A DNA stretch of 64,000 nt from Pegea sp. RAD2-039 (taxonomy: Eukaryota; Chordata; Thaliacea; Salpida; Salpidae), in assembly GCA_034620365.1 (NCBI GenBank), contig JAQGEQ010000192.1, positions 1,607,001-1,671,000 on the forward strand, written 5' to 3'. Below, in pieces: positions 36,780-49,447 of this stretch. Position numbers and translations under genes: made by a program. Each line of letters opens with the position of its first letter. Position 1 is the stretch's first letter. The notes under the pieces are model-generated. The model did no database searches, was not told the DNA's origin, and saw only the letters and a program-made list of their open reading frames with translations.

Positions 36780-39700
36780 TAAATTCTTGAGGTTCAAAAA
36801 ACCTAATTGTTGTTGAAACATGAAACAGAAGAAACATTTTCTTGAAAAAAAAACGTTTTTCTTCTTTAGATGAAAATGAATTATGACGAAAGTTAATTAA
36901 TTTTTTAATTTGAATTTTTATTTTCTTTAAAAGCTCACAAAAATATAATTTGAAATTTCATAATTTCATTTTAGATGGTTTAAAACTGCATTACTTAAGT
37001 AGACTTTTATAAAATTGTTTTGAAACTAAACAGAGATTCAATTCCTTTCAATGTTTGCATAACTAGCTGTTAGTGGTTTGGTCACGTACACAAAAATTCC
37101 AAATTTGAGAAAGAATTTCAACTACCAGTGGAATCAAACACGATAATATTGAATCAATATTTCAAGATAGCTAAATATTTACTGCTAATATTGAATTAAT
37201 CATTAAAGTACTTTATATATTTTTATTATTCTTTTTTTTTAATAATCAGCTGATAAATTTTTGCAAAAAAGTTTCTATTGGTGCTCGGTGAAGCGTGAAA
37301 CGGATTTTGAAAGAATTTTTGATTTTTAATAAAAGATATTTTTAGCAGAAATATTTCTGAAAGAAAATGTAAAACAAAACAGTAAAAAGAAATTATTAAG
37401 ATTTACTGATATGAAATTCACTTTAAAAATAGATATATTTTATCCTTTTTACATTTTAGAAATAAACAAATTTGTTGACTAGAATGAGAAAAGCAATTTT
37501 ATGTGCTGATAGCTCAGTAAATGACACAGCAAGTGACCTAATACCCTAAAAAATGAGGAACAAAACTATCTAGGTTGCTAAGTACACTTAAAAATGACGA
37601 TTAGAGATTTTTACAGTATTCTAAACTTATTTTTCTGAATTTTGCATTTTTATTTGAGTTTCTTTTTTTTAAATACTTCAAAATAGTTTAACTTAATCGT
37701 ATAAAAGATTACTTCAAATTGTTTCGTATTGAAAATGAAAATACAAGACACACATAATTGTTTAATATTAGAAATATTTAAATGTTAAAATACGAGTTTT
37801 AAAAGATGAATTTAGAAATTGTATCTAATCAATTTGCAGAATAAATTTGAGAAATAAAAAAATAACCAATCAAAACTTCGCACTAGATAAAATGGAATCA
37901 CCAAAATAGAAAAAAGGTTTTAGAAAAGTTTTTAGTTTTCTAATAAAATAATTTTCAGTGAAACATTTTGGAAAAACCAATAGATTTTGGTTGATATGGT
38001 TTTAACCCACTTATACCCAAGGAATGTAAAAAGATAAATTATTTTATTTAATATATAAGGTAAAAAGCAATTTCTTTATCTTTATATCTTCTTTACATCT
38101 TCAAAAAAAAGATTTTTATTTAAATCCAACTTTTATCAAATACTTCAATAGCGAGTCAAATGTTAAGTTATTAATAAGATTGGTTAATCCAATTCAATAA
38201 AACTATTTTTGCTAAACCAACGAAATTAGTTAAATGTTAAAGTTACTCAACCATAATTCAAAATTATCTTACAAAACTTGTTTATCAGGAAAATTACAAT
38301 TCGATTTTCTAATTTCTTTATAAATTTAAAATTTATTTTTTTTAAATGTTCTCAATTACTAAAACTTAAGTAGAAATCATAGAAGTTTTTAACAACAAAA
38401 TTTTGGTGGATTTAATTGTATTCTAAACAAATGTTTTTAATTCTATTTTAACAAACTTGACTTTAACAGCCAATAGTATCCTTGACCATGTTGATACTAA
38501 TCTAATGGAGATAACAATTGACATCTTCTAGTAGATCTTGAAAATATTTCAAATAAAGAGATAAAAATATCTTATCAGTTAAACTTTAAACAAATCTGAT
38601 TTATAAAAAGAAAAATGTTTGAAAAACTTAATTCTAGAAAGAAGTTAACTGAAATTCAATTTTTTTATCAGGTAACATTTGATCATATTATTTATTGTAA
38701 AAAGAAATTTTGAATTTTTTCAGTAAGAACAACATAAAAAAGACAATCTTAAAAAACTTGTATTTAATAGCGTGAATTTTTTAATTGATTTTAAAAGTAT
38801 GAATAATTTAAGTGTTTTAGCTTTTTGTATTGAATAATTAAGGACAATTTTTTTGTTGGATTTTTACTTGATTATAACCGTCATTCTTGTAGTTGAACAA
38901 TTATAGGCTTTAAAGCTAGAATCAAAATTACATGAACATTTTTATCGTCAGACCAACTTCTGCTAAAATTAAAAAATTAACGTCTAGCGCCACTTAGCGA
39001 AAACACAAAATTTGAAAGAATAATAAATCTTGAACAAACATTTTTTTAAACATTTCTTTTTTACATTTAAATATTAATTTTTCAAGTTTCCAGAAATTCT
39101 AACAAAAGTTAAACCAAATTTTAAATATAAAATATTTTACTTATATATCAACCAATAGTTTAAAAAATAAACAGTTTAATAAAATATTTGCTACAACTTA
39201 ATCATTGTCATTTTATTAAAAACCCAATTTGAAAGTGACCATTTTGTTGTAAGCAATAAATTGTGATATTTATTGAACTTGAATGTTTATTTAGATTCTA
39301 CTTTTGAATAAAATCAAATCTGAATTTTAGAAATGAAAGAAAAACTTTATCTCAAGACTTAAAAAAAAAATTAAGCAGACTTATAAGCAACCAATTTTCA
39401 TAAAACACTGAACTAAGTTTTTTTTTAATTGCTAGTGGTTGAAAGAAATTTAAAAATAATTTTTAAATGATAAGCTAAAAAATATAAATAATTGCTAATA
39501 ACCTTTTCAAATATTCAGGTGTGTGGATACTTTTTTCAACAACTAGTCAATTTTGAATTACATCCATGTTGTTTTCATCTTCTGTAATTAGAATTTTTAC
39601 AAAATTTTTCTAATTATGCAATCAGCATTTTAAATAAACACAAAACTTATGATGGAGTCTTTGGGACCTAACAGTAAGCTTCAAAACTATATTTAAAATA

Positions 39701-41055
39701 ATTTTAAGAGTGTTTATTTTAATTTAATCAAATTAACTACAGAAATTAGTATTTCAAATTGATCACTAATTTAAAACAAATTGTTTACATTATAATTAAT
39801 AGATTTGAGGCTAAAAGATAAACAATTTAGAATTAAGAGTTTTGATGAGACCAGTAGTTGGTTTTTGAAATCTTTTTATAAGAAATTATTAAAGCAATGT
39901 TATAAGCTATTAAATAAGTACTAATATATATTAATTTAAAAATTAGTTAAGTAAATAATTACTACTTTTATTTTATAAAATAACAAGGTTATAACTTTTG
40001 ATAAAATTGGTATCTCTAGTGAACTAAAATCTTCTTAAACTTTATAGTTATAATTTTGTGTAGAAAAATTCATTTTTCAATTATACTGTTGTTTAATATA
40101 ATAAAATTTTAACAATTAATTATCAATAATAATTAAGCAGTATAGTTTTAATATCTAAAATATTTAAATAAAATAAATATAAAGGTCAAAGTTCAACATT
40201 TTTAAAATTTTTGACTCGAATAAAATTACAAAATTACAACAAAAAAATATATTAATACCCACTACTTAAGAATACTAAAAAAGTATCTATAAAACAAAAA
40301 ACTTACCATAATCAAGATTAAACAATTAATTTAATTGTTGCTCTGTAAGTTTATTTCATAAATCAAATAATAACAACATTGAAACTATTCTGCTTCTATC
40401 AGGTAGAATATAACAAATATTTATTTGAAAACTCAATATCCAATGAGAGATGGAAACATATAATGTTATGTAACTAGTTGTTACATAAATACTGAAAATA
40501 CCCTAATAAGAAAAATAAACTCCATAGGAATTTAATTACAATTATCACTGCGTTTCATTGCTTTATATAATTTTTTACTGTAAGGGAAGTTTACTATTTT
40601 TTTAATGTTTAGTTCAAAATTGTTTCTAGCTTAACTTAGTTCATCTCTCTTTTGACAAAGTATATACAAAAATTTTTTATTATGTTTATTTAATGTGTGG
40701 TTCACCACAAAGAAATAAATAGAATTATAAACAAATACGCAACATTTTACAAAAACACTTAACCATAATACACAGAGCTTCATACAATCCAACATTTAAA
40801 GCATCCTAAAGGCTGAATTACAGGCGAACGCCACCGCGCGCAGGCGTTCATAAATGGTAGTTAACCATTATTATTGAATTACAAAATGTATTTGAATCAT
40901 TAGGTAAAATACCACATACTAAAAATATAATAATTCGATAATGATATAAAAATGGCATAAAGTAGATAGTATCCATAATAAACAGACACTCACCAATATT
41001 GCTATACGATATAAGGCTAAATTAGTTAGTTGAAGCATCATCAGTAGGTAAAACT
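36780..41055. other. Gene-free AT-rich stretch left of the tRNA array
   Basis: No gene seen. It contains a CTCF-like site at 38985-38999 (minus CGCTAAGTGGCGCTA) and a GC-rich hairpin at 40826-40849. Confidence 0.5.
40826..40864. repeat. Two adjacent short inverted repeats
   Basis: GAACGCC (40826-40832) pairs with GGCGTTC (40843-40849) around the loop ACCGCGCGCA. Immediately to the right AATGGT pairs with ACCATT around AGTTA. The direct repeat TGAATTACA flanks the pair (about 40814 and 40875), which could be a target duplication of a tiny element. It lies about 190 bp left of the tRNA array. Confidence 0.4.
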
Positions 41056-41394
41056 TAATTATCTTTTTGCTTTCTTGTTCGCATTTAGACGAAGTAAAAA
41101 AAATTAATTCGTCAGATCATATAAAAGCGCCGATATCTTCCGAAGACATAACAGATGCTCGTTTTAAAATCATTTAAAAAATTTTAAAGTAATATTGGGT
41201 CAGCAACACATGTCTGTTTCACTTTAATTGTCATGCTGAATGGTTCAGGGCAGATTCCATCATACTCAACTGTTGCCTTAGTGTTTGTGTGAAATCGTTT
41301 CATCATGTTAAAGTGATCTTGTGGAGAGCCACTCTTCAATAGTATCGAGAACAGCTCTTACAGCATGACTGTTCTCAACTAAAGTAGAAAAAAA

Positions 41395-41466
41395 TGAGCC
41401 CGACGTGATTTGAACACGCAACCTTCTGATCTGGAGTCAGACGCGCTACCGTTGCGCCACAGGCTC
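41395..41466 (-). tRNA. tRNA-Trp(CCA), copy 1
   Basis: 72 nt. Acceptor stem GAGCCTG/CGGGCTC, D arm GCGC/GCGC, anticodon loop CTCCAGA, T arm GCGTG/CACGT with loop TTCAAAT, discriminator A, then T7. It closely matches vertebrate tRNA-Trp and appears functional. Its upstream flank (41467 onward) is the next RT spacer. Confidence 0.95.
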
Positions 41467-42119
41467 ATCACGCTCTTCTTAGTTCTTCAGCTTCTTCCTA
41501 AGTATAGAGCATCATAAAGAACAATCTGTTGCGACCTCTTTGTAAATGTTGGCATTAAATTTGAGCCGAGGCAAACGTAATCATCTACAATCTCAACTTC
41601 ACAGCCATCGAAGTTGTTTAGTTGTGAAACTTTAACATTTTAGTTTTGAACTTTTGTCTTTTGACTGATATTTATTCTAAAGTCTCTAGAGGCTGATGAA
41701 GATTGGTTCATAAGCATCTGCAATTCTTCTACAGGATGTACAACAGTTGCTGCCTCCTTGACAATACGTAACCCAAATATGATGATCTTTTTTACTTTGG
41801 TGTTCGCCTTTAAACGAGGTGCATTAAAAAATATTCGTCAGATCTTAAATAAACGCCGATATCTTCTGAAGACGTATGAGACGCATGTTTTAAAATCATT
41901 TAAAAAATTTTAAAGTAATGTTGGGTTAACCACACATGTCTGTTTCACTTTAATTGTCATGCTGAATGGTTCAGGGCAGATTCCATCATACTCGATTGTT
42001 GCCTTAATGTTTATGTGAAATGGTTTCATCTTGTTAAAAAGATCTTGTGGACAATCACTCTTCCATAGTATCGAGAACAGCTTTTTCAGCATGACCGTTC
42101 TCGACCAAAGTAGAAAAAA

Positions 42120-42191
42120 TGAGCCCGACGTGATTTGAACACGCAACCTTCTGATCTGGAGTCAGACGCGCTACCGTTGCGCCACAGGCTC
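42120..42191 (-). tRNA. tRNA-Trp(CCA), copy 2
   Basis: Identical to copy 1 in the tRNA body. The Pol III terminator is T6, the shortest of the array. Confidence 0.95.
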
Positions 42192-42842
42192 ATTACGCTC
42201 TTCTTCGTCCTTCAACTACTTCCCAAGTAGAAAGCATCATTAGGAACAATCTGTTGCGATCTCCTTGTAAATGTTGACATTAAATTTGAACAGAGGCAAA
42301 CGTAATTATCTACAATCTCAACATAAAGCCATCGACGTTGTTTAATTTTGGAACTTTAACTTTTTAGTTTTGAACTTTTGTCTTTTGACTGATATTTATT
42401 CTAAAGTCTGTAGAGGTTGATGAAAATTGGTTTATAAGCATCTGCAATTCTTTTACTGGATGTGCAACAGTTGCTGCCTCTTTGACAATAAGTAGCCCAA
42501 ATATGATGATCTTTTTTACTTTCGTGTTCGCCTTTAAACGAGGTGCATTAAAAAATATTCGTCAGATCTTAAATAAACGCCGATATCTTCTGAAGACCTA
42601 TGAGACGCATTGTTTTAAAATCATTTAAAAAATTTTAAAGTAATGTTGGGTTAACACACATTCTGTTTCACTTTAATTGTCATGTTGAATGGTTCAGGGC
42701 AGATTTCATCATACTCAATGTTGCCTTAGTGTTTATGTGAAATGGTTTCATCATGTTAAAGAGATCTTGTGGACGACCACTCTTCAATAGTATCGAGAAC
42801 AGCTCTTCCAGCATGACCGTTCTCGACCAAAGTAGAAAAAAA

Positions 42843-42914
42843 TGAGCCCGACGTGATTTGAACACGCAACCTTCTGATCTGGAGTCAGACGCGCTACCGT
42901 TGCGCCACAGGCTC
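42843..42914 (-). tRNA. tRNA-Trp(CCA), copy 3
   Basis: tRNA body identical to copy 1, followed by T7. The RT spacer just downstream has a one-base deletion relative to the other units. Confidence 0.95.
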
Positions 42915-43570
42915 ATTACGCTCTTCTTCGTCCTTCAGCTACTTCCCAAGTAGAAAGCATCATTAGGAACAATCTGTTGCAATCTCCTTGTAAATGTTGG
43001 CATTCAATTTGAGCCGAGGCAAACGTAATTATCTACAATCTCAACGTCACAGCCATCGAAGTTGTTTAATTTTGAAACTTTAACATTTCAGTTTTGAACT
43101 TTTGTCTTTTGACTGATATTTATTCTAAAGTCTGTAGAGAATGATGAAGATTGGCTCATTAGCATCCTAAATTCTTTTACTGGATGTGCAACAGTCGCTG
43201 CATCATTGACAATATGTAGACCAAATATGATGATCTTTTTTACTTTCTTGTTCGCCTTTAAAAGAGATGCATTAAAAAATAATTTTGTCAGATCTTAACT
43301 AAACGCCGATATCTTCCGAAGACATATGAGACGCTTGTTTTAAAATTATTTAAAAAAGTACCAAGTAGTGTTGGGTTAACAACACATTTCTGTTTCACTT
43401 TAATTGTCATGCTGAATGGTTCAGGGCAGATTCCATCATACTCGATTGTTGCCTTAGTGTTTATGTGAAATGGTTTCATCATGTTAAAGAGATCTTGCGG
43501 ACAGCCACTCTTCAACAGTATCGAGAACAGCTGGTTCAGCATGACCATTTTCGACCAATTTAGAAAAAAA

Positions 43571-43642
43571 TGAGCCCGACGTGATTTGAACACGCAACCT
43601 TCTGATCTGGAGTCAGACGCGCTACCGTTGCGCCACAAGCTC
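43571..43642 (-). tRNA. tRNA-Trp(CCA), copy 4 (acceptor-stem variant)
   Basis: One change from copy 1: C to T at position 5 of the acceptor stem, turning a C-G pair into U-G beside the existing U-G, giving two consecutive wobble pairs. It is probably still foldable. It is followed by T7 and the subtype-B RT spacer. Confidence 0.92.
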
Positions 43643-44296
43643 ATCACGCTCTTCTTAGTTCTTCAGCTACTTCCCAAGTAGAAAGCATCATTAGGAACAA
43701 TCTGTTGCAATCTCCTTGTAAATGTTGGCATTCAATTTGAACCGAGGCAAACGTAATTATCTACAATCTAAACTTCACAGCCATCGAAGTTGTTTAGTTG
43801 TGGAACTTTAACATTTTAGTTTTGAACTTTTGTGTTTTGACTGATATTTATTCTAAAGTCTGTAAAGGTTGATGAAAATTGGTTTATAAGCATCTGCAAT
43901 TCTTTTACAGGATGTGCAACAGTTGCTGCCTCTTTGACAATAAGTAGCCCAAATATGATGATCTTTTTTACTTTCGTGTTCACCTTCAAACGAGGTGCAA
44001 TAAAAAATATTCGTCAGATCTTAAATAAACGCCGATATCTTCTGAAGACGTATGAGACGCATGTTTTAAAATCATTTAAAAAATTTTAAAGTAATGTTGG
44101 GTTAACAACACATGTCTGTTTCACTTTAATTGTCATATTGAATGGTTCAGGGCAGATTTCATCATACTCGATTGTTGCCTTAGTGTTTATGTGAAATGGT
44201 TTCATCTTGTTAAAGAGATCTTGTGGACAATCACTCTTCAAAAGTATCGAGAACAGCTTTTTCAGCATGACCGTTCTCGACCAAAGTAGAAAAAAA

Positions 44297-44368
44297 TGAG
44301 CCCGACGTGATTTGAACACGCAACCTTCTGATCTGGAGTCAGACGCGCTACCGTTGCGCCACAGGCTC
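44297..44368 (-). tRNA. tRNA-Trp(CCA), copy 5
   Basis: tRNA body identical to copy 1; T7 follows. Confidence 0.95.
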
Positions 44369-45020
44369 ATTACGCTCTTCTTCGTCCTTCAACTACTTCC
44401 CAAGTAGAAAGCATCATTAGGAACAATCTGCTGCAATCTCCTTGTAAATGTTGGCATTCAATTTGAGCCGAGGCAAACGTGATTATCTAATCTAAACTTC
44501 ACAGCCATCGAAGTTGTTTAGTTTTGAAACTTTAACATTTCAGTTTTGAACTTTTGTCTTTTGACTGATATTTATTCTAAAGTCTGTAAAGGTTGATGAA
44601 AATTGGTTTATAAGCATCTGCAATTCTTTTACTGGATGTGCAACAGTTGCTGCCTCTTTGACAATATGTAGCCCAAATATGATGATCTTTTTTACTTTGG
44701 TGTTCGCCTTTAAACGAGGTGCAATAAAAAATATTCGTCAGATCTTAAATAAACGCCGATATCTTCTGAAGACGTATGAGACGCATGTTTTAAAGTCATT
44801 TAAAAAATTTTAAAGTAATGTTGGGTTAATCACACATGTCTGTTTCACTTTAATTGTCATATTGAATGGTTCAGGGCAGATTCCATCATACTCGATTGTT
44901 GCCTTAGTGTTTATGTGAAATGGTTTCATCATGTTAAAGAGATCTTGTGGACGACCACTCTTCAACAGTATCGAGAACAGCTTTTTCAGCTTGACCGTTC
45001 TCGACCAAAGTAGAAAAAAA

Positions 45021-45092
45021 TGAGCCCGACGTGATTTGAACACGCAACCTTCTGATCTGGAGTCAGATGCGCTACCGTTGCGCCACAGGCTC
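45021..45092 (-). tRNA. tRNA-Trp(CCA), copy 6 (position 26 variant)
   Basis: G to A at position 26, between the D and anticodon stems. This position is unpaired, so function is probably kept. T7 follows. Confidence 0.93.
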
Positions 45093-45744
45093 ATCACGTT
45101 CTTATTAGTCCTTCAGCTATTTCCCAAGTAGAAAGCATCATTAGGAACAATCTGTTGCGATCTCTATGTAATAGTTTGCATTAAATTTGAACAGAGGCAA
45201 ACGTAATTATCTACAATCTCAACATAAAGCCATCGACGTTGTTTGGTTTTGGAACTTTAACTTTTTAGTTTTGAACTTTTGTCTTTTGACTGATATTTAT
45301 TCTAAAGTCTGTAGAGGTTGATGAAAATTGTTTATAAGCATCTGCAATTCTTTTGCTGGATGTGCAACAGTTGCTGCCTCTTTGACAATAAGTAGCCCAA
45401 ATATGATGATCTTTTTTACTTTCGTGTTCGCCTTTAAACGAGGTGCATTAAAAAATATTCGTCAGATCTTAAATAAACGCCGATATCTTCTGAAGACGTA
45501 TGAGACGCATGTTTTATAATCATTTAAAAAATTTTAAAGTAATGTTGGGTTAATCACACAGGTCTGTTTCACTTTAATTGTCATATTGAATGGTTCAGGG
45601 CAGATTTCATCATACTCGATTGTTGCCTTAGTGTTTATGTGAAATGGTTTCATCATGTTAAAGAGATCTTGTGGACGACCACTCTTCAACAGTATCGAGA
45701 ACAGCTTTTTCAGCATGACCGTTCTCGAACAATGTAGAAAAAAA

Positions 45745-45816
45745 TGAGCCCGACGTGATTTGAACACGCAACCTTCTGATCTGGAGTCAGACGCACTACC
45801 GTTGCGCCACAGGCTC
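45745..45816 (-). tRNA. tRNA-Trp(CCA), copy 7 (D-stem variant)
   Basis: The second base of the 3' strand of the D stem is T instead of C (GTGC for GCGC), making a G-U pair. Still foldable. T7 follows. Confidence 0.92.
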
Positions 45817-46470
45817 ATCACGTTCTTATTAGTCCTTCGACTACTTCCCAAGTAGAAAGCATCATTAGGAACAATCTGTTGCGATCTCTATGTAATAGTT
45901 TGCATTAAATTTGATCAGAGGCAAACGTAATTATCTACAATCTCAACGTCACAGCCATCGAAGTTGTTTAGTTTTGAAACTTTAACATTTCAGTTTTGAA
46001 CTTTTGTCTTTTGACTGATATTTATTCTAAAGTTTGTAGAGGTTGATGAAAATTGTTTTGTAAGCATCTGCAATTCTTTTACAGGATGTGCAACAGTTGC
46101 TGCCTCTTTGACAATACGTAGCCCAAATATGATGATCATTTTTACTTTCGTGTTCGCCTTTAAACGAGGTGCATTAAAAAATATTCGTCAGATCTTAAAT
46201 AAACGCCGATATCTTCTGAAGACGTATGAGACGCTTGTTTTAAAACCATTTAAAAAATTTTAAAGTAATGTTGGGTTAACCACACATGTCTGTTTCACTT
46301 TAATTGTCATGTTGAATGGTTCAGGGCAGATTTCATCATACTCAACTGTTGCCTTAGTGTTTATGTGAAATGGTTTCATCATGTTAAAGAGATCTTGTGG
46401 ACGACCACTCTTCAATAGTATCGAGAACAGCTCTTCCAGCATGACCGTTCTCGACCAAAGTAGAAAAAAA

Positions 46471-46542
46471 TGAGCCCGACGTGATTTGAACACGCAACCT
46501 TCTGATCTGGAGTCAGACGCGCTACCGTTGCGCCACAGGCTC
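46471..46542 (-). tRNA. tRNA-Trp(CCA), copy 8
   Basis: tRNA body identical to copy 1; T7 follows. Confidence 0.95.
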
Positions 46543-47196
46543 ATTACGCTCTTCTTCGTCCTTCAACTACTTCCCAAGTAGAAAGCATCATTAGGAACAA
46601 TCTGTTGCGATCTCCTTGTAAATGTTGGCATTCAATTTGAAGCGAGGCAAACGTAATTATCTACAATCTCAACGTAACAGCCATCGATGTTGTTTGGTTG
46701 TGGAACTTTAACATTTTAGTTTTGAACTTTTGTGTTTTGACTGATATTTATTCTAAAGTCTGTAGAGAATGATGAAGATTGGCTCATAAGCATCTGCAAT
46801 TCTTTTACAGGATGTGCAACAGTTGCTGCCTCTTTGACAATATGTAGCCTAAATATGATGATCTTTTTTACTTTCGTGTTCGCCTTTAAACGTGGTACAT
46901 TAAAAAATATTCGTCAGATCTTAAATAAACGCCGATATCTTCTGAAGACGTATGAGACGCTTGTTTTAAAACCATTTAAAAAATTTTAAAGTAATGTTGG
47001 GTTAACCACACATGTCTGTTTCACTTTAATTGTCATGTTGAATGGTTCAGGGCAGATTTCATCATACTTGATTGTTGCCTTAGTGTTTATGTGAAATGGT
47101 TTCATCATGTTAATGAGATCTTGTGGAGAGCCACTCTTCAACAGTATCGAGAACAGCTTTTTCAGCAAGACCGTTCTCAACTAAAGTAGAAAAAAA

Positions 47197-47268
47197 TGAG
47201 CCCGACGTGATTTGAACACGCAACCTTCTGATCTGGAGTCAGACGCGCTACCGTTGCGCCACAGGCTC
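47197..47268 (-). tRNA. tRNA-Trp(CCA), copy 9
   Basis: tRNA body identical to copy 1. Its downstream RT spacer is nearly the same as that of copy 11, including a shared DLINMM variant. Confidence 0.95.
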
Positions 47269-47923
47269 ATTACGCTCTTCTTCGTCCTTCAACTACTTCC
47301 CAAGTAGAAAGCATCATTAGGAACAATCTGTTGCGATCTCCTTGTAAATGTTGGCATTCAATTTGAAGCGAGGCAAACGTAATTATCTACAATCTCAACG
47401 TAACAGCCATCGATGTTGTTTGGTTGTGGAACTTTAACATTTTAGTTTTGAACTTTTGTGTTTTGACTGATATATATTCTAAAGTCTGTAGAGAATGATG
47501 AAGATTGGCTCATAAGCATCTGCAATTCTTTTACTGGATGTGCAACAGTCGCTGCATCATTGACAATCTGTAGACCAAATAGGGTGATCTTTCTGCCCTA
47601 TTGTTCCCTTTTAAACGAGGTGCATTAAAATATATTTTCTTCAAATCTTAAATAAACGCCGATATCTTCCAAAGACATATGAGACGCTTGTTTTAAAATC
47701 ATTGAAAAAAGTGCCAAGTAGTGTTGGGTTAACGACACATTTCTGTTTCACTTTAATTGTCATGTTGAATGGTTCAGGGCAGATTCCATCATACTCTATT
47801 GTTGCCTTAGTGTTTATGTGAAATGGTTTCATCATGTTAAAGAGATCTTGTGGATAATCACTCTTCAATAGTATCGAGAACAGCTCTTCCAGCATGACCG
47901 TTCTCGACCAAAGTAGAAAAAAA

Positions 47924-47995
47924 TGAGCCCGACGTGATTTGAACACGCAACCTTCTGATCTGGAGTCAGACGCGCTACCGTTGCGCCACAGGCTC
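47924..47995 (-). tRNA. tRNA-Trp(CCA), copy 10
   Basis: tRNA body identical to copy 1; followed by the subtype-B RT spacer. Confidence 0.95.
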
Positions 47996-48649
47996 ATTAC
48001 GTTCTTATTAGTCTTTCAGCTTCTTCCCAAGTAGAAAGCATCATTAGGAACAATCTGTTGCGATCTCTATGTAATAGTTTGCATTAAATTTGAACAGAGG
48101 CAAACGTAATTATCTACAATCTCAACTTCACAGCCATCGACGTTGTTTGGTTTTGAAACTTTAACATTTTAGTTTTGAACTTTTGTCTTTTGACTGATAT
48201 TTATTCTAAAGTCTGTAGAGGTTGATGAAAATTGGTTTATAAGCATCTGCAATTCTTTTACAGGATGTGCAACAGTTGCTGCCTCTTTGACAATAAGTAG
48301 CCTAAATATGATGATCTTTTTTACTTTCGTGTTCGCCTTTAAACGAGGTGCATTAAAAAATATTCGTCAGATCTTAAATAAACGCCGATATCTTCTGAAG
48401 ACGTATGAGACGTTTGTTTTAAAACCATTTAAAAAATTTTAAAGTAATGTTGGGTTAACCACACATGTCTGTTTCACTTTAATTGTCATGTTGAATGGTT
48501 CAGGGCAGATTTCATCATACTTGATTGTTGCCTTAGTGTTTATGTGAAATGGTTTCATCATGTTAATGAGATCTTGTGGAGAGCCACTCTTCAACAGTAT
48601 CGAGAACAGCTTTTTCAGCAAGACCGTTCTCAACTAAAGTAGAAAAAAA

Positions 48650-48721
48650 TGAGCCCGACGTGATTTGAACACGCAACCTTCTGATCTGGAGTCAGACGCG
48701 CTACCGTTGCGCCACAGGCTC
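48650..48721 (-). tRNA. tRNA-Trp(CCA), copy 11
   Basis: tRNA body identical to copy 1; spacer like that of copy 9. Confidence 0.95.
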
Positions 48722-49375
48722 ATTTCGCTCTTCTTCGTCCTTCAGCTACTTCCCAAGTAGAGAGCATCATTAGGAACAATCTGTTGCGATCTCCTTGTAA
48801 ATGTTGACATTAAATTTGAAGCGAGGCAAACGTAATTATCTACAATGCCAACGTCACAGCCATCTACGTTGTTTAGTTGTGAAACTTTAACATTTTAGTT
48901 TTGAACTTTTGTCTTTTGACTGATATTTATTCTAAAGTTTGTAGAGGTTGATGAAAATTGGTTTATAAGCATCTGCAATTCTTTTACAGGATGTGCAACA
49001 GTTGCTGCCTCCTTGACAATACGTAGCCCAAATATGATGATCTCTTTTACTTTCGTGTTCGCCTTTAAACGAGGTGCATTAAAAAATATTCGTCAGATCT
49101 TATATAAACGCCGATATCTTCTGAAGACGTATGAGACGCATGTTTTATAATCATTTAAAAAATTTTAAAGTAATGTTGGGTTAATCACACAGGTCTGTTT
49201 CACTTTAATTGTCATGTTGAATGGTTCAGGGCAGATTTCATCATACTCGATTGTTGCCTTAGTGTTTATGTGAAATGGTTTCATCATGTTAAAGAGATCT
49301 TGTGGAGAGCCACTCTTCAACAGTATCGAGAACAGCTTTTTCAGCATGACCGTTCTCGAACAATGTAGAAAAAAA

Positions 49376-49447
49376 TGAGCCCGACGTGATTTGAACACGC
49401 AACCTTCTGATCTGGAGTCAGACGCGCTACCGTTGCGCCACAGGCTC
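49376..49447 (-). tRNA. tRNA-Trp(CCA), copy 12
   Basis: tRNA body identical to copy 1; T7 follows. Confidence 0.95.

Noticed and set aside
45328..45519. Plus-strand 63-codon ORF in the array
   Set aside because: It is antisense to the RT spacer and tRNA units, present only where chance substitutions leave it open.
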